Assembly (NCBI GenBank): GCA_009928985.1
Contig: SABL01000014.1
Location: 1 to 34,641, forward strand
Direction: 5' to 3'
DNA: 34,641 bases
DNA from: Clostridia bacterium
Lineage (GTDB): Bacteria; Bacillota; Clostridia; Saccharofermentanales; UBA5734
The notes under the pieces were generated by a model. It searched no databases. It saw nothing but the letters and a program-made list of their open reading frames with translations, and had not been told where the DNA came from. Positions 15,963 to 25,670 of this stretch are shown piece after piece; position 1 is the first letter of the stretch, and each line of letters begins with the position of its first letter. The position numbers were made by a program, and so were the translations under genes.

Positions 15963-18050
15963 ATGCTGATCCAGAAAGAATGGAAAATCCTGGACGAACA
16001 GCCGGGGTCTGCCCCTTTGCCTGAACGCATTCTGCAAAGCCGCCATCTGGGTGACGGGAACGCACGCGAACGGTTCCTGTCACCCCGGCTCGAGGATCTT
16101 CATGATCCCTTCCTGTTGCCGGACATGAGGGAGGCTTGCACATCCATCCAGGCTGCAATCGATGACGGACGCACCATTGTCATCCACGGCGACTACGATG
16201 TCGACGGACTGACGGCCACCGCGCTGCTGACCCGGTTTTTTCGCCAGAATGGCATCCCCTGCGAGCCCATGATCCCGGATCGCCTGGTGGATGGCTATGG
16301 TTTGAGTGAGTCGAGTGTGGAGCGAGCCCTGGACCTGGGAGCAGGGCTGTTGATTACAGTCGACTGTGGGGTGACCAGCGTCCATTCCGTCGACCAGCTG
16401 GAAGCTGCCGGCGTCGCAGTTGTCATCACCGACCATCATGAATGTCCGGATATTCTGCCGCGAGCCCAGGCGGTCGTCAATCCCAAGCGGCCGGATTCAT
16501 TGTATCCGACGACCAGCCTGTCTGGCGTTGGCGTCACCTTCAAACTGATCCAGGCCTTGTGCCAGGTCCTGCATGTACCTCTGCCTGATCTGACGGAATA
16601 TGCCCTGGTTGCGCTCGGCACGGTCGCAGATGTGGTGCCCTTGCTGGATGAAAACCGGATCCTGGTGCACCAAGGCCTGGGTGCATTGAATCGTCATCTG
16701 CACACCGGCCTGACTGAATTACTGTCTGTGTGTGTCCAGAACGACCGCAGCATCGATGCCAGTACGATCGGCTACACGCTCGCACCCCGCCTGAATGCTG
16801 CTGGCCGTCTGGGCGCTGCCATGCCTGCACTGGAACTCCTGCTGACCGATGATCGCTCAAGGGCGCGGGAACTGGCACTGGAGCTGCAGGAACAAAACAG
16901 CCAGCGCCAGGCGCTGGAGGCCGCCATCCTGGCGGAGGCGACCGCCGAAATCGAGTCATCCTTTGATTTTGCCTCACCGGACCTGATCGTGCTGGCCCGT
17001 GCGGGCTGGCATACCGGCGTGGTCGGCATTGTCTGCTCACGCCTGGTCGATTTGTATCACCGTCCCGTCATTGTCCTGGGTGGGGAGGGTGGACGTTTTA
17101 AAGGATCGGCCCGCACCTGCGGCGATTTTGACATCCTGGAAGCGATCCGGGCCGGTTCTGAGCACACGGTCAAATTCGGCGGCCATCGCAAGGCGGCCGG
17201 CATCGAGGTGGATGAAGCTTCCCTGGCTTCGTTCCGCCAAGCGGTCAATGCCTATGCTGCTGGCCAGGTTGACAGGCTAGCCTTCCGCCCCGAAATGGTT
17301 GCGGATGCCTTGGTTACCCTTGCTGACCTCAATGAAAGCAATGCCATCGCCTTGCAGCAGCTGGCTCCCTTTGGTGAGGGTAACCGGCAACCCTTGCTGG
17401 TCTGCCGCAACCTGACCCTCACTGAATGGCGCCTGGTGGGAAATGGCAAGCATGTCCGCATTGCGGTCGATGATGGCAAGGGCCGTTCTCTTTCCGGAAT
17501 TGCGTTCAATTTCAGCCAGGCAGACGATTTGTTTTCTGCCGGCGACCAGGTGGATCTCCTGTTTGCACTGGAACTGAATCAATTCAATGGCCGGCGCACG
17601 GTGCAGCTTCAGATCCGGGACATCCATCCCAGCATCATTTCTGAATTGGGCCGCATCTGGCCTTTGCAGCCTGATGCATTTGCCTTGCAACCTGACCTGA
17701 ATAGCCTGGCCAGGATCTGCCAGCTGCCGCTGGATCACTTGCTCCCGGATCGGGACGATTATGTCATGGCTTTCCAGTACTTGCGCACAGCCTATGCAGA
17801 GCATCCAGTCCAGACCGACCTGACCTTGCTGGCCCGCCGAATCGCCCGCAGTTACAACCGGACCTTGAATGCCTGCAAACTGGCCCAGATCCTGCGTGTG
17901 TTTGCTGAAAGCGGTTTGCTCACCCTCCAGTATCTGGGTCATGACCGCGTCCGGATTGCTTTATTGCCAGCAAGGGAAAACCAAGCCAAGATCCGCCTGT
18001 CTGATTCCCCGACCTACCAATTCCTGAAAACTCAGGGAGGCCTTGCATGA
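15963..18050 (+). CDS. recJ: Single-stranded-DNA-specific exonuclease RecJ
   Basis: 5'-3' ssDNA exonuclease of the DHH superfamily, acting in recombination and mismatch/base repair. 695 residues. Motifs: HGDYDVDGLTA (D77, D79, D81), VDCG, TDHHE (D157-H158-H159), ALGTVADVVPL, LAPRLNAAGRLG, and in the DHHA1 domain FGGHRKAAGIEV (from about 405). OB-fold and an additional C-terminal region follow. The frame is open back to a TTG at 15885, but AAGGAGGG six bases before the ATG at 15963 and the family N-terminus favour 15963. It ends in a 4-bp ATGA overlap with relA. In many Firmicutes apt lies between recJ and relA; here it is absent. Confidence 0.94.
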   Translation: MLIQKEWKILDEQPGSAPLPERILQSRHLGDGNARERFLSPRLEDLHDPFLLPDMREACTSIQAAIDDGRTIVIHGDYDVDGLTATALLTRFFRQNGIPCEPMIPDRLVDGYGLSESSVERALDLGAGLLITVDCGVTSVHSVDQLEAAGVAVVITDHHECPDILPRAQAVVNPKRPDSLYPTTSLSGVGVTFKLIQALCQVLHVPLPDLTEYALVALGTVADVVPLLDENRILVHQGLGALNRHLHTGLTELLSVCVQNDRSIDASTIGYTLAPRLNAAGRLGAAMPALELLLTDDRSRARELALELQEQNSQRQALEAAILAEATAEIESSFDFASPDLIVLARAGWHTGVVGIVCSRLVDLYHRPVIVLGGEGGRFKGSARTCGDFDILEAIRAGSEHTVKFGGHRKAAGIEVDEASLASFRQAVNAYAAGQVDRLAFRPEMVADALVTLADLNESNAIALQQLAPFGEGNRQPLLVCRNLTLTEWRLVGNGKHVRIAVDDGKGRSLSGIAFNFSQADDLFSAGDQVDLLFALELNQFNGRRTVQLQIRDIHPSIISELGRIWPLQPDAFALQPDLNSLARICQLPLDHLLPDRDDYVMAFQYLRTAYAEHPVQTDLTLLARRIARSYNRTLNACKLAQILRVFAESGLLTLQYLGHDRVRIALLPARENQAKIRLSDSPTYQFLKTQGGLA

Positions 18051-20353
18051 GCCATCACGACAACAGCAACGAGATTTTGCAGCGGATCATCCGCTTGTAT
18101 GAGGAATATTCCGGCCAGCACGATGGTCAGCGGATCGTTGAAGCATATGAATTTGCCCGCACCGCCCACGAGCAGCAGCGGCGCGTCACCGGCGAACCTT
18201 ACATCATCCACCCGCTGGCCACCGCTGAGATCCTGACGGAGCTGGAAGTTGACGCCGACACTTTGATCGCAGCCTTGCTGCACGACACCATCGAGGACAC
18301 AGGTATCTCCTATGAGGAACTGGCTGAGCGTTTCGGCGAGGACGTGGCGTCCCTCGTCGATGGCGTAACCAAACTCGGCCGGATTCCGTATTCCTCCAAG
18401 GAAGAGATCCAGGCCGAAAATTTCCGCAAAATGTTTTTAGCCATGGCCAAGGATATCCGGGTCGTCCTGATCAAGCTGGCCGACCGGCTGCACAATATGC
18501 GGACGATGAAACACATGACTCCGGAAAAACAGCTGGAAAAGGCACGCGAAACCCTGGATATCTATGCTCCCCTGGCACACCGCCTTGGTATCTACAAGGT
18601 CAAGTGGGAACTCGAAGATCTCTGCCTGCGCTACATCGACCGCAATGCCTATTATGAATTGGTCGGAGCGATCTCACAAAAAAGGTCAGAGCGTGAGCAG
18701 TACCTGGAGGATGTGGTCGTCCAGCTGCAAAGCAAGATTCGGGAGATGGGGATCGAGGCCGATATCGAAGGCCGGCCCAAGCATTTTTACAGCATTTACC
18801 GCAAGATGAAGTCGCAGGGCAAGGAACTCGAGCAGATCTATGACTTGTTTGCGACCCGGATCATTGTCAATACAGTTGCCGACTGTTATGCGGTCCTGGG
18901 GCTGGTCCACGAATTGTACAAACCGATGCCCGGCCGGTTCAAGGACTACATCGCCATGCCCAAGCCCAATATGTACCAGTCGTTGCACACCACGGTGATT
19001 GGCCCGAAAGGAATTCCCTTCGAAGTCCAGATCCGGACCCTGGCCATGCATCGCACGGCCGAATACGGCATCGCGGCCCACTGGCGCTACAAGGAAGGTG
19101 CGCCCAAGACAACTGGCAATTCGGATAATTTCGAAGGCAAGATGACCTGGCTGCGCCAGCTGCTCGAGTGGCAGAAAGACATGCGCGATGCCGGCGAATT
19201 CATGGAGACCCTCAGAAGTGGCCTGGTAGCGGATGAGGTCTTTGTTTTCACGCCGAAGGGGGAAGTCCGTTCCCTGCCAGCCGGATCCTGCCCGATCGAT
19301 TTTGCCTACAACATCCACAGCGGCATCGGCAACCGCATGTATGGAGCCAAAGTCAATGGCCGGATCGTACCCCTGACCTATGAACTGAAAAACGGGGACA
19401 TTGTCGAAGTCCTGACCTCGGAAAAAGTCCATGGCCCGAGCCGGGACTGGCTCAAGATCGTCAAATCCACATCCGCACGCAACAAGATCAGCCAGTGGTT
19501 CAAAAAGGAGATGCGCGAGGAAAATGTCCTGCGTGGCAAGGAAATCGTTGAAAGGGAAATCAAGAAAACTGGATTTGCCCACGCCCAGCTTTTGAAACCA
19601 GATTTCCTGGAGGCGTTGTATCGTCGCTACACCCTGAGCACGTTGGATGATTTGTACGCAGCCATCGGCTATGGTGGCTTGTCTGCAGGCAAGATTGTGC
19701 CGCGGTTGAGAGATGAATACATCCGCAGCCTGCCGGAAGATGAACGAATCCGGCTCGGCTACCGGATCAGCCCATCAGGCCAGGTGGTTTATAGCCCCCT
19801 GTCCAATCCGCTCGAAGATGAGGACGGGACCCAGACCATTTCCCGCCCAGCCAGCAAGCACAAGGTGTCGCGCTACGACCAGGGTGTTGTCGTCAAAGGC
19901 ATCGACAATTGCCTGGTCCGCCTGTCGCGCTGCTGCAGTCCTGTCCCGGGCGACCCGATCATCGGTTTTGTCACCCGTGGCAAGGGCGTCGCGGTCCATC
20001 GCACGGACTGCAGCAATATCCGCCAGCTCATGGAAAATTCATCGGGGTCAGCGACCAATGCCGAAAAGGCATCCCGCCTGATCGATGTCGCCTGGGCCAA
20101 GGATGGTGGCAATTCGACTTATCAGGTCGAACTCAAAATTGTTGCCCGAGACCGGCGCCACTTGCTGGCTGACGTCTCGAATGCCATCGCCGAGGAAAAA
20201 GTGTCCATACTTTCCGGCAAGCTGACTGCGATGAAAGACGTGACAGCCACTTTGGTCATGACCATCGAAGTGTCCAGCCAGAACCAGTTCGACCGGGTCA
20301 TGGGACGGATCAAGGCCATCCGGGACATCATTGAAGTCCATCGCGGCCGCTGA
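18047..20353 (+). CDS. relA: Bifunctional (p)ppGpp synthetase/hydrolase
   Basis: Makes and degrades the alarmone (p)ppGpp (RelA/SpoT or Rel). 768 residues, full length. Hydrolase HD domain: H55, HDTIED (79-84), and IKLADRLHNMRT, so hydrolysis should be active. Synthetase domain: GRFKDYIAMPKPNMYQSLHT from about 296, EVQIRT, and AAHWRYKEG. Then TGS (about 397-460), a helical part, the Cys-containing SRCCSPVPGD (about 626) and a C-terminal ACT/RRM domain. AGGGAGG lies before the ATG, which overlaps the recJ stop, indicating translational coupling. As the only long Rel in view it is likely the housekeeping stringent-response enzyme. Confidence 0.95.
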   Translation: MSHHDNSNEILQRIIRLYEEYSGQHDGQRIVEAYEFARTAHEQQRRVTGEPYIIHPLATAEILTELEVDADTLIAALLHDTIEDTGISYEELAERFGEDVASLVDGVTKLGRIPYSSKEEIQAENFRKMFLAMAKDIRVVLIKLADRLHNMRTMKHMTPEKQLEKARETLDIYAPLAHRLGIYKVKWELEDLCLRYIDRNAYYELVGAISQKRSEREQYLEDVVVQLQSKIREMGIEADIEGRPKHFYSIYRKMKSQGKELEQIYDLFATRIIVNTVADCYAVLGLVHELYKPMPGRFKDYIAMPKPNMYQSLHTTVIGPKGIPFEVQIRTLAMHRTAEYGIAAHWRYKEGAPKTTGNSDNFEGKMTWLRQLLEWQKDMRDAGEFMETLRSGLVADEVFVFTPKGEVRSLPAGSCPIDFAYNIHSGIGNRMYGAKVNGRIVPLTYELKNGDIVEVLTSEKVHGPSRDWLKIVKSTSARNKISQWFKKEMREENVLRGKEIVEREIKKTGFAHAQLLKPDFLEALYRRYTLSTLDDLYAAIGYGGLSAGKIVPRLRDEYIRSLPEDERIRLGYRISPSGQVVYSPLSNPLEDEDGTQTISRPASKHKVSRYDQGVVVKGIDNCLVRLSRCCSPVPGDPIIGFVTRGKGVAVHRTDCSNIRQLMENSSGSATNAEKASRLIDVAWAKDGGNSTYQVELKIVARDRRHLLADVSNAIAEEKVSILSGKLTAMKDVTATLVMTIEVSSQNQFDRVMGRIKAIRDIIEVHRGR

Positions 20354-20370
20354 CCAGAGAGGATCGCAGC

Positions 20371-21756
20371 ATGGATGAGAGAAACACCGATGCAAACCAG
20401 CAGAAAAATGAGAACGTGCCCCAGATCGACCTGGAACAGGCGCGCATGGCCGCTGATCATTTCAGCCGGGCTTGCCAGATCGGCTGCCGGGTGATCGATG
20501 CTGCCGGCAAGACCCTGTACGAAACCAGCCCAATCCCTGCCCAGGGAGCCATTTGCGATCTGGCCAGCCAGCTGGGTCCGGATTGGCAGCACACCCATCC
20601 GGATCGCCCGCAACAAGATGGGGGAACTTCCAGCCCGGTCTCTCTCTGCAGCAATGCCCATCTCTATGGGTGCTACCAGGCCGAGCGCTTCGGCGGCATG
20701 TATGTCTATTTTTGCCCGCTGGGCCTCACGCATTGGGCCAGCCCGGTGATTCAGAAGGGGCAGGTTGTGGGCGCCTTGATCGGTGGGCCCGTCCACTTGA
20801 TTGACCCGGAAGATCTCTTGTTTGACGACCTGGCTGAAAGGCTCGACTGGCCAGAACAGGCCAGGGAGACTTTGTGGCAAAAACTCAAAGTGATCCCGGT
20901 GGTCTCGACCGAACGGGTCAATAGCCTCAGTGAACTGCTCTGCTGGACGGCTGCAGGCTTGTCCGACCACACCTTTGCCAAGCTGGAGGAAAAGCGCCAG
21001 TCCGGGGAACTGCAGGCAGAACTCTGGGAACAGATCAGTTTTTTGAAAAATTACGCGTATGTCGATCCGGCACTGCTCGATTACCCGATGGCCAAAGAAG
21101 AGCAGCTGCTGGAACGGATTGAAGCGGGGGACAAGGCAGGAGCCAGGCAGATCCTCAATGAGATTCTGGGCCATATCTTTTTTTCCAGCAGCGGCAGCAT
21201 TGAAGTCATGCGGGCCCGAGTTGTCGAACTGGTCGTGCTCTTGTCACGTGCGGCCATCCGGGGAGGTGCAGACACTGCCCAGATTTTCGGGCTGAATTAC
21301 ACCTATCTTGGCAAAATCTATTCTTTCCGCAATGTCGATGAGATAGCCTTCTGGTTGTCCGGCATCATGAACCGCTTCAGTGAACAAGTTTTCAACTTGG
21401 CTCATGTCAAGCATGCCGATGTGATCTACCGGGCTGTTGATTATGTCCGGAAAAACTACACGCGCAAGGTGACACTCGAAGAGACCGCAGCGCTGGTCTA
21501 TCTCAGCCCTGCCTATTTCAGCCGGATTTTCAAAGATGAAATGAAGGTCAATTTCAACAGCTACGTCAACCAGGTCCGAGTGGAAGCAGCTAAAAAGCTC
21601 CTGCTCAACGACAGCGTGCCGCTGGTTGACATCGCATCCCAGGCTGGCTTTGACGGACAGAGCTATTTTTCGAAAGTTTTCAAGAAAATGACCGGCGTGA
21701 CCCCCGGGAAATTCCGGGAGTCACGCGGCCGCAAGGGATCAGACAATCAGCACTGA
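20371..21756 (+). CDS. PocR-domain AraC family transcriptional regulator
   Basis: 461 residues. N-terminal PocR-type sensory domain (about 20-180), with Cys-rich landmarks CQIGCR, ICDLA, LCSNAHLYGCYQ and FCPLGLTHWASPV, followed by GALIGGPVHL. The domain is thought to bind small organic ligands, as in the propanediol regulator PocR. A helical middle region leads to a C-terminal AraC-type double HTH (about 350-452) containing EETAALVYLSPAYFSRIFK and VDIASQAGFDGQSYFSKVFK. Start 17 bp after relA with a purine-rich AGAGAGGA, so probably in the recJ-relA transcript. No obvious target operon is adjacent, so ligand and regulon are unknown. Its 3' end overlaps the rnj 3' end by 18 bp. Confidence 0.87.
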   Translation: MDERNTDANQQKNENVPQIDLEQARMAADHFSRACQIGCRVIDAAGKTLYETSPIPAQGAICDLASQLGPDWQHTHPDRPQQDGGTSSPVSLCSNAHLYGCYQAERFGGMYVYFCPLGLTHWASPVIQKGQVVGALIGGPVHLIDPEDLLFDDLAERLDWPEQARETLWQKLKVIPVVSTERVNSLSELLCWTAAGLSDHTFAKLEEKRQSGELQAELWEQISFLKNYAYVDPALLDYPMAKEEQLLERIEAGDKAGARQILNEILGHIFFSSSGSIEVMRARVVELVVLLSRAAIRGGADTAQIFGLNYTYLGKIYSFRNVDEIAFWLSGIMNRFSEQVFNLAHVKHADVIYRAVDYVRKNYTRKVTLEETAALVYLSPAYFSRIFKDEMKVNFNSYVNQVRVEAAKKLLLNDSVPLVDIASQAGFDGQSYFSKVFKKMTGVTPGKFRESRGRKGSDNQH

Positions 21757-23739
21757 AACCAGGATCACAGGGCGACGGCGGGTCCGCTCAAAGAGCAAGT
21801 CCCGGAGCTGGTCCTTGAGCTGGTTGCTCGCCAGCATGGTGGCCAAAGGTTTGCTGCCCTGATCTGCTTTGTGGGCAAAGACCGCAATTTTCTTCTGGGT
21901 TTCCAAGATGATGCGTTCACTTTCGCTTTCATACATGAAACCACGGGTCTGGATGTCCGGCTGGCCGACCAGGCTGTTGGCCTTGTCATCGACAGCAATG
22001 AAAATGGCCACAACACCATCATCCGACAGCAGGCGGCGGTCCTTGAGGACGAGGTTGTCAATGAAGCCGGCGCTCGAGCCATCGATCAGGACCCCTTCGG
22101 CTTGGACAAATCCACTGATGTCAGCCTTCTGCTCGCCAGGTGCGAACTCGAAGATGTCTCCATTGCCCAGGACAAAAATGCTCTCCCAAGGGCTGCCCAG
22201 CTGGTTGGCCAGTTCGGCATGCCGGTACAGATGCCTGTATTCGCCATGAGCTGGTATGAAGAAACGGGGACGGACCAGGTTGTGCAGCAGTTTGAGTTCT
22301 TCCTGGTAGGCATGGCCGGAAACGTGGATTTCGGACAGGGATTCGTAAATGACGTGGGCACCGCGGCGATACAGCTCATTGATGACCCGGTAGACTGATT
22401 TTTCATTGCCGGGAATCGCCGACGAGGACAAAATCACCGTGTCCCCCGGAACGATTTCGACGGTGCGATGCTCGGAGAAAGCCATCCGGGTCAGGGCTGA
22501 CATCGGTTCACCCTGGCTGCCGGTCGTGATCAGGACCAGCTTGTCGGCCGGATAGCGGTCGATCTGGTTGACATCGATCAGCGTGTCGGGCTGCATGTCG
22601 ATATAACCGAGCGAATTGGCCGCGTCAAAGACATTGACCATGCTGCGGCCAATCAGGGCAACTTTGCGGTTGTACCGCTCGGCAGCTGTGAAGATCTGCT
22701 GGACGCGCGAAACATTGGAAGAGAAGGTGGTGACAAAAATGCGGCCCTCCGCTTTGCCGAAAAGCTCAGCCAGCGAATCGCCGACCTTGCGCTCGGACGG
22801 CGTGTAGCCTTTTTTCTCGACATTGGTGCTCTCACAGACCATCAGCAGGACCCCTTCGTCGCCGATGGCACCGATCCGGGTCAAGTCCATGGGTTTGCCA
22901 TGGATCGGGGTATGATCGATCTTGAAGTCGCCGGAATGGTAGATAATGCCGGCCGGTGTCCGGATGACCAGGGCATTGGCATCCTCGATGCTGTGGTTGA
23001 CATGGATGAATTCAACCGAGAAATTGCCCACCCCGACCACATCGCCGTCGCTGACTTTGATCAGCTGGGCATTTTTGACTCCGGTGCCGCGATCTTCGAT
23101 CTTGCGGCTGATTAGCTCGATGGTCAGGTGATTGGCATAGACCGGGACTTTGATGTCCTTCAGAAGATAGGGCAAGGCGCCGATGTGGTCCTCGTGACCA
23201 TGGGTGATGAAGATGCCCCTGAGTTTCTGGCGATTATTGATGACATAAGAGAAATCCGGGATGACGACATCGATACCGGGCATGTCTTCGGCAGGGAAGG
23301 CGATGCCGCAATCGACGATGATCATGTCGTCGCCGTACTCATAGACGGTCATGTTCTTGCCGATTTCGCGCATGCCACCCAGGGGGATGACTTTCAGGCG
23401 CGGAGTGGCAGAACGCTGGTGGGCGGTGGGCTGATGCCCTGTTGCCGGCCGGGGCTTGTGGGAGGTGGCAGGTGTGCTCGGGCTGGCAGCTGGACGCGGG
23501 GTGCATTGCTGCTGCCCGGATACGTGCTTGCCGACTGATCGTGGCTGAGGCGCTGCAGCCCCGGTAACCGAGGGCTTGGGAGCGCTTTTTGGCCGGACTT
23601 GTCCCTGGACCGGTGGTGTTTTCTTGCTGGGGCGCTGGTTTTGGGCCTCGGCAGACTGTTTGACGTGAGGCTCAGCTTTAACAGATCCGGGGGCGTTTTG
23701 CGCCGGCCGGCTGGATTTCGGTTTGGAATTTTCGGGCAT
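21739..23739 (-). CDS. rnj: Ribonuclease J
   Basis: Metallo-beta-lactamase/beta-CASP ribonuclease with 5'-3' exo- and endonuclease activity in mRNA decay and rRNA maturation. 666 residues from the start chosen here. The catalytic HGHEDH (H180, H182, D184, H185) follows VDCGIAFP; further landmarks are TGSQGEPMSALTRMA, HVSGHAYQEELK and PRFFIPAHGEYRHL. The first 114 residues are an unusual Pro/Lys/Gln/Ala-rich tail without predicted fold before KVIPLGGMREIGKN, making this longer than the roughly 555-residue B. subtilis enzymes. The frame is open to 23793, but GGAGGAAG lies ten bases before the ATG at 23739, which is preferred. Whether it is J1- or J2-like cannot be told here. Confidence 0.93.
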   Translation of the reverse strand: MPENSKPKSSRPAQNAPGSVKAEPHVKQSAEAQNQRPSKKTPPVQGQVRPKSAPKPSVTGAAAPQPRSVGKHVSGQQQCTPRPAASPSTPATSHKPRPATGHQPTAHQRSATPRLKVIPLGGMREIGKNMTVYEYGDDMIIVDCGIAFPAEDMPGIDVVIPDFSYVINNRQKLRGIFITHGHEDHIGALPYLLKDIKVPVYANHLTIELISRKIEDRGTGVKNAQLIKVSDGDVVGVGNFSVEFIHVNHSIEDANALVIRTPAGIIYHSGDFKIDHTPIHGKPMDLTRIGAIGDEGVLLMVCESTNVEKKGYTPSERKVGDSLAELFGKAEGRIFVTTFSSNVSRVQQIFTAAERYNRKVALIGRSMVNVFDAANSLGYIDMQPDTLIDVNQIDRYPADKLVLITTGSQGEPMSALTRMAFSEHRTVEIVPGDTVILSSSAIPGNEKSVYRVINELYRRGAHVIYESLSEIHVSGHAYQEELKLLHNLVRPRFFIPAHGEYRHLYRHAELANQLGSPWESIFVLGNGDIFEFAPGEQKADISGFVQAEGVLIDGSSAGFIDNLVLKDRRLLSDDGVVAIFIAVDDKANSLVGQPDIQTRGFMYESESERIILETQKKIAVFAHKADQGSKPLATMLASNQLKDQLRDLLFERTRRRPVILVSVLIV

Positions 23740-23783
23740 AAATGTGTTACTTCCTCCATATAAATAGATTTTCATCTGTTCCC

Positions 23784-23792
23784 ATCTTAACA
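23784..23792 (-). promoter_or_regulatory. Extended -10 promoter for rnj
   Basis: Minus strand TGTTAAGAT (23792-23784), TGn plus TAAGAT; no good -35. Leader to the ATG at 23739 about 38 nt. Confidence 0.5.
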
Positions 23793-23834
23793 CGGCTTTT
23801 CTGTTATGTGTATCTTTTTATGTTACGGATAGTC

Positions 23835-23863
23835 TTGCCAAGGCGGAATCAGCATGCTAAAAT
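23835..23863 (+). promoter_or_regulatory. rpsT promoter
   Basis: TTGCCA (23835-23840), 17-bp spacer, TAAAAT (23858-23863) with TGC extension (23855-23857): all three promoter elements present. Divergent from the rnj promoter about 43 bp away. Confidence 0.82.
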
Positions 23864-23919
23864 ACATCAGTGCAAAAAACGAAACGCAATCATTGCGTCT
23901 TCCCGGGAGGTGAAAAGAC

Positions 23920-24183
23920 ATGCCGAATATCAAGTCAGCCATCAAGCGCGTCAAGGTTATCGCCAAAAAGACCGCTGCCAACAAGATCAAGAAAAGCGAG
24001 ATTCGCACAGCCGTCAAGAAGACCAAAGCCGCTGTGGCCTCTTCTGTGGAAGGTGCTGCCGATATGATCCAATCGACCCAGGCCACACTCGACAAAGCTG
24101 CGGCCAAAGGCTACCTGCACAAGAATACAGTAGCCCGCAAGAAATCCCGTCTGGCCAAAGCCCTGAACAATCTGGGCAAGTAA
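23920..24183 (+). CDS. rpsT: Small ribosomal subunit protein bS20
   Basis: 87-residue basic primary 16S rRNA-binding protein. Begins PNIKSAIKRVKVIAKKTAAN and ends NTVARKKSRLAKALNNLGK, both typical for bS20. GGGAGGTGA lies eight or so bases before the ATG. Single-gene transcript with its own promoter and terminator. Lies between rnj and tyrS, both on the other strand. Confidence 0.96.
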   Translation: MPNIKSAIKRVKVIAKKTAANKIKKSEIRTAVKKTKAAVASSVEGAADMIQSTQATLDKAAAKGYLHKNTVARKKSRLAKALNNLGK

Positions 24184-24211
24184 GTCCGGACCACACACCT
24201 GAGCATAACAA

Positions 24212-24248
24212 GGAAGGGTTGCTTCAGCAAAGAAGCAGCTCTTTTTTT
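24212..24248 (+). terminator. rpsT terminator
   Basis: Stem of 12 pairs (24214-24225 with 24232-24243, two G-U), 6-base loop, then a run of T to 24248. Confidence 0.9.
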
Positions 24249-24294
24249 GCGCAACGAACAAGACGGGCGGGCCAACATCCGAACCCTCTCTGGT

Positions 24295-24326
24295 GAAAAA
24301 AGGGCCGAGGCAGTGACCTCGACCCT
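24295..24326 (-). terminator. tyrS terminator
   Basis: On the minus strand: AGGGTCGAGG and CCTCGGCCCT arms (24326-24317 with 24310-24301, one mismatch), 6-base loop, then six T (24301-24296). It lies 38 bp past the tyrS stop. Confidence 0.85.
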
Positions 24327-24363
24327 CAGTCCGGGCATTTGATTCAAGACCATCCTCCTATCG

Positions 24364-25596
24364 TCAGGCGATGGTCAGGCGATGGTAGGTTTTCTTGCCC
24401 TTGCGCACAATGACGTCTCCATTGTTGAAATCGTCTGGCGTCAGAAGGCGGGTGAAATCGGTGATCACAGCATCGTTGAGGGTGATACCGCCCTGGGCGA
24501 CGAGTCGTCTTCCTTCGCCTTTGGACGGGATGAGTCTGGCAGACAACAGCGCATCCAGCAAGGGGATGCCTTTTTCCAGGTCGGCCTGGGAAAAAGAAGT
24601 GCTGGCCATCTGCTCAGAACGGCCACCTTTTTCAAACAGGTCTTCGGCCTGGGCGCGGGCAGCAGCTGCAGCCTCAGCCCCGTGGACAATCGTCGTCACT
24701 TCCAGGGCGAGCCGTTTTTTGGCTTCGTTGATCGCGGCATCCTGGAGTGCGGCATATTCGGCGATCTCCGGTAGTGGCAGGAAGGTCAGAAGTTTGAGGC
24801 AATTGATGACATCGGCGTCATCGATGTTGCGCCAGTACTGGTAGAATTCGTACGGGCTGGTCTTGTCTTTATCGAGCCAGACGGCGCCTTTGGCTGTCTT
24901 GCCCATCTTGGTGCCGGCGCTGGTGGTCAGGAGGCGGAAGGTCATGCCAAACGCAGCGCCCTGGTCTTTCCTGCGGATCAGGTCGACGCCGCCGAGGATA
25001 TTGGACCACTGGTCATCCCCGCCCAGTTGCATCTGGCACTGGTTCTGGCGGTAAAGGACCAGGAAATCATAAGACTGCATCAGCATGTAGTTGAATTCGA
25101 GGAATGTCAGGCCCTGTTCCATGCGGTTCTTGTAGCATTCGGCCGTGAGCATGCGGTTGACCGAGAAATGGGGCCCGATGTCACGGATAAAATCAACATA
25201 GTTGAGCTTCAACAGCCAGTCGGCATTATTGATCATCAAGGCCTTGCCGTCGGTAAAATCGATCAGGATCTTCATCTGCTCTTTGAAACGGTCGCCATTG
25301 TGCTGGATGGTTTCTGCCGTCATGATCTGGCGCAAATCCGAGCGTCCGGAAGGATCGCCGATCATGGCCGTGCCGCCGCCGATCAGGGCGATCGGGCGAT
25401 GGCCGGCTTTTTGCATGTGGGCCATGACCATCATCTGGACAAAATGGCCGACATGAAGACTGTCTGCAGTCGGATCAAAGCCTATATAGAATGTAACCCC
25501 CGGCTTGCCCAGCAAATCGCGGACTTCCGTCTCATGTGTGACCTGGGCCAGGTAGCCGCGGTCCTTAAGCAGATCATAGACATTCTGGTTTGACAT
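24364..25596 (-). CDS. tyrS: Tyrosine-tRNA ligase
   Basis: Charges tRNA(Tyr) with tyrosine; class I synthetase. 410 residues. The HIGH-equivalent is HVGH (48-51) after [11 protein letters not shown], followed by [13 protein letters not shown]. Later [12 protein letters not shown], and KMGKT (230-234) as the KMSKS-equivalent. A C-terminal S4 RNA-binding domain (about 345-410) contains [14 protein letters not shown]. No T-box leader is seen in the 74 bp upstream. Probably co-transcribed with tmcAL upstream on the same strand; a terminator follows the gene. Confidence 0.96.
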   Translation of the reverse strand: MSNQNVYDLLKDRGYLAQVTHETEVRDLLGKPGVTFYIGFDPTADSLHVGHFVQMMVMAHMQKAGHRPIALIGGGTAMIGDPSGRSDLRQIMTAETIQHNGDRFKEQMKILIDFTDGKALMINNADWLLKLNYVDFIRDIGPHFSVNRMLTAECYKNRMEQGLTFLEFNYMLMQSYDFLVLYRQNQCQMQLGGDDQWSNILGGVDLIRRKDQGAAFGMTFRLLTTSAGTKMGKTAKGAVWLDKDKTSPYEFYQYWRNIDDADVINCLKLLTFLPLPEIAEYAALQDAAINEAKKRLALEVTTIVHGAEAAAAARAQAEDLFEKGGRSEQMASTSFSQADLEKGIPLLDALLSARLIPSKGEGRRLVAQGGITLNDAVITDFTRLLTPDDFNNGDVIVRKGKKTYHRLTIA

Positions 25597-25670
25597 GGGG
25601 TAACACTCTCTTTCTGATGGGGTGATTGATTGGTATCGGGCCGGAATTGAATCATGGGCACGTGTGGATT

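Noticed and set aside
23920-24183. Ribosomal autoregulatory leader for rpsT
   Set aside because: The leader is about 50 nt and I see no conserved structure beyond the promoter and ribosome binding site.
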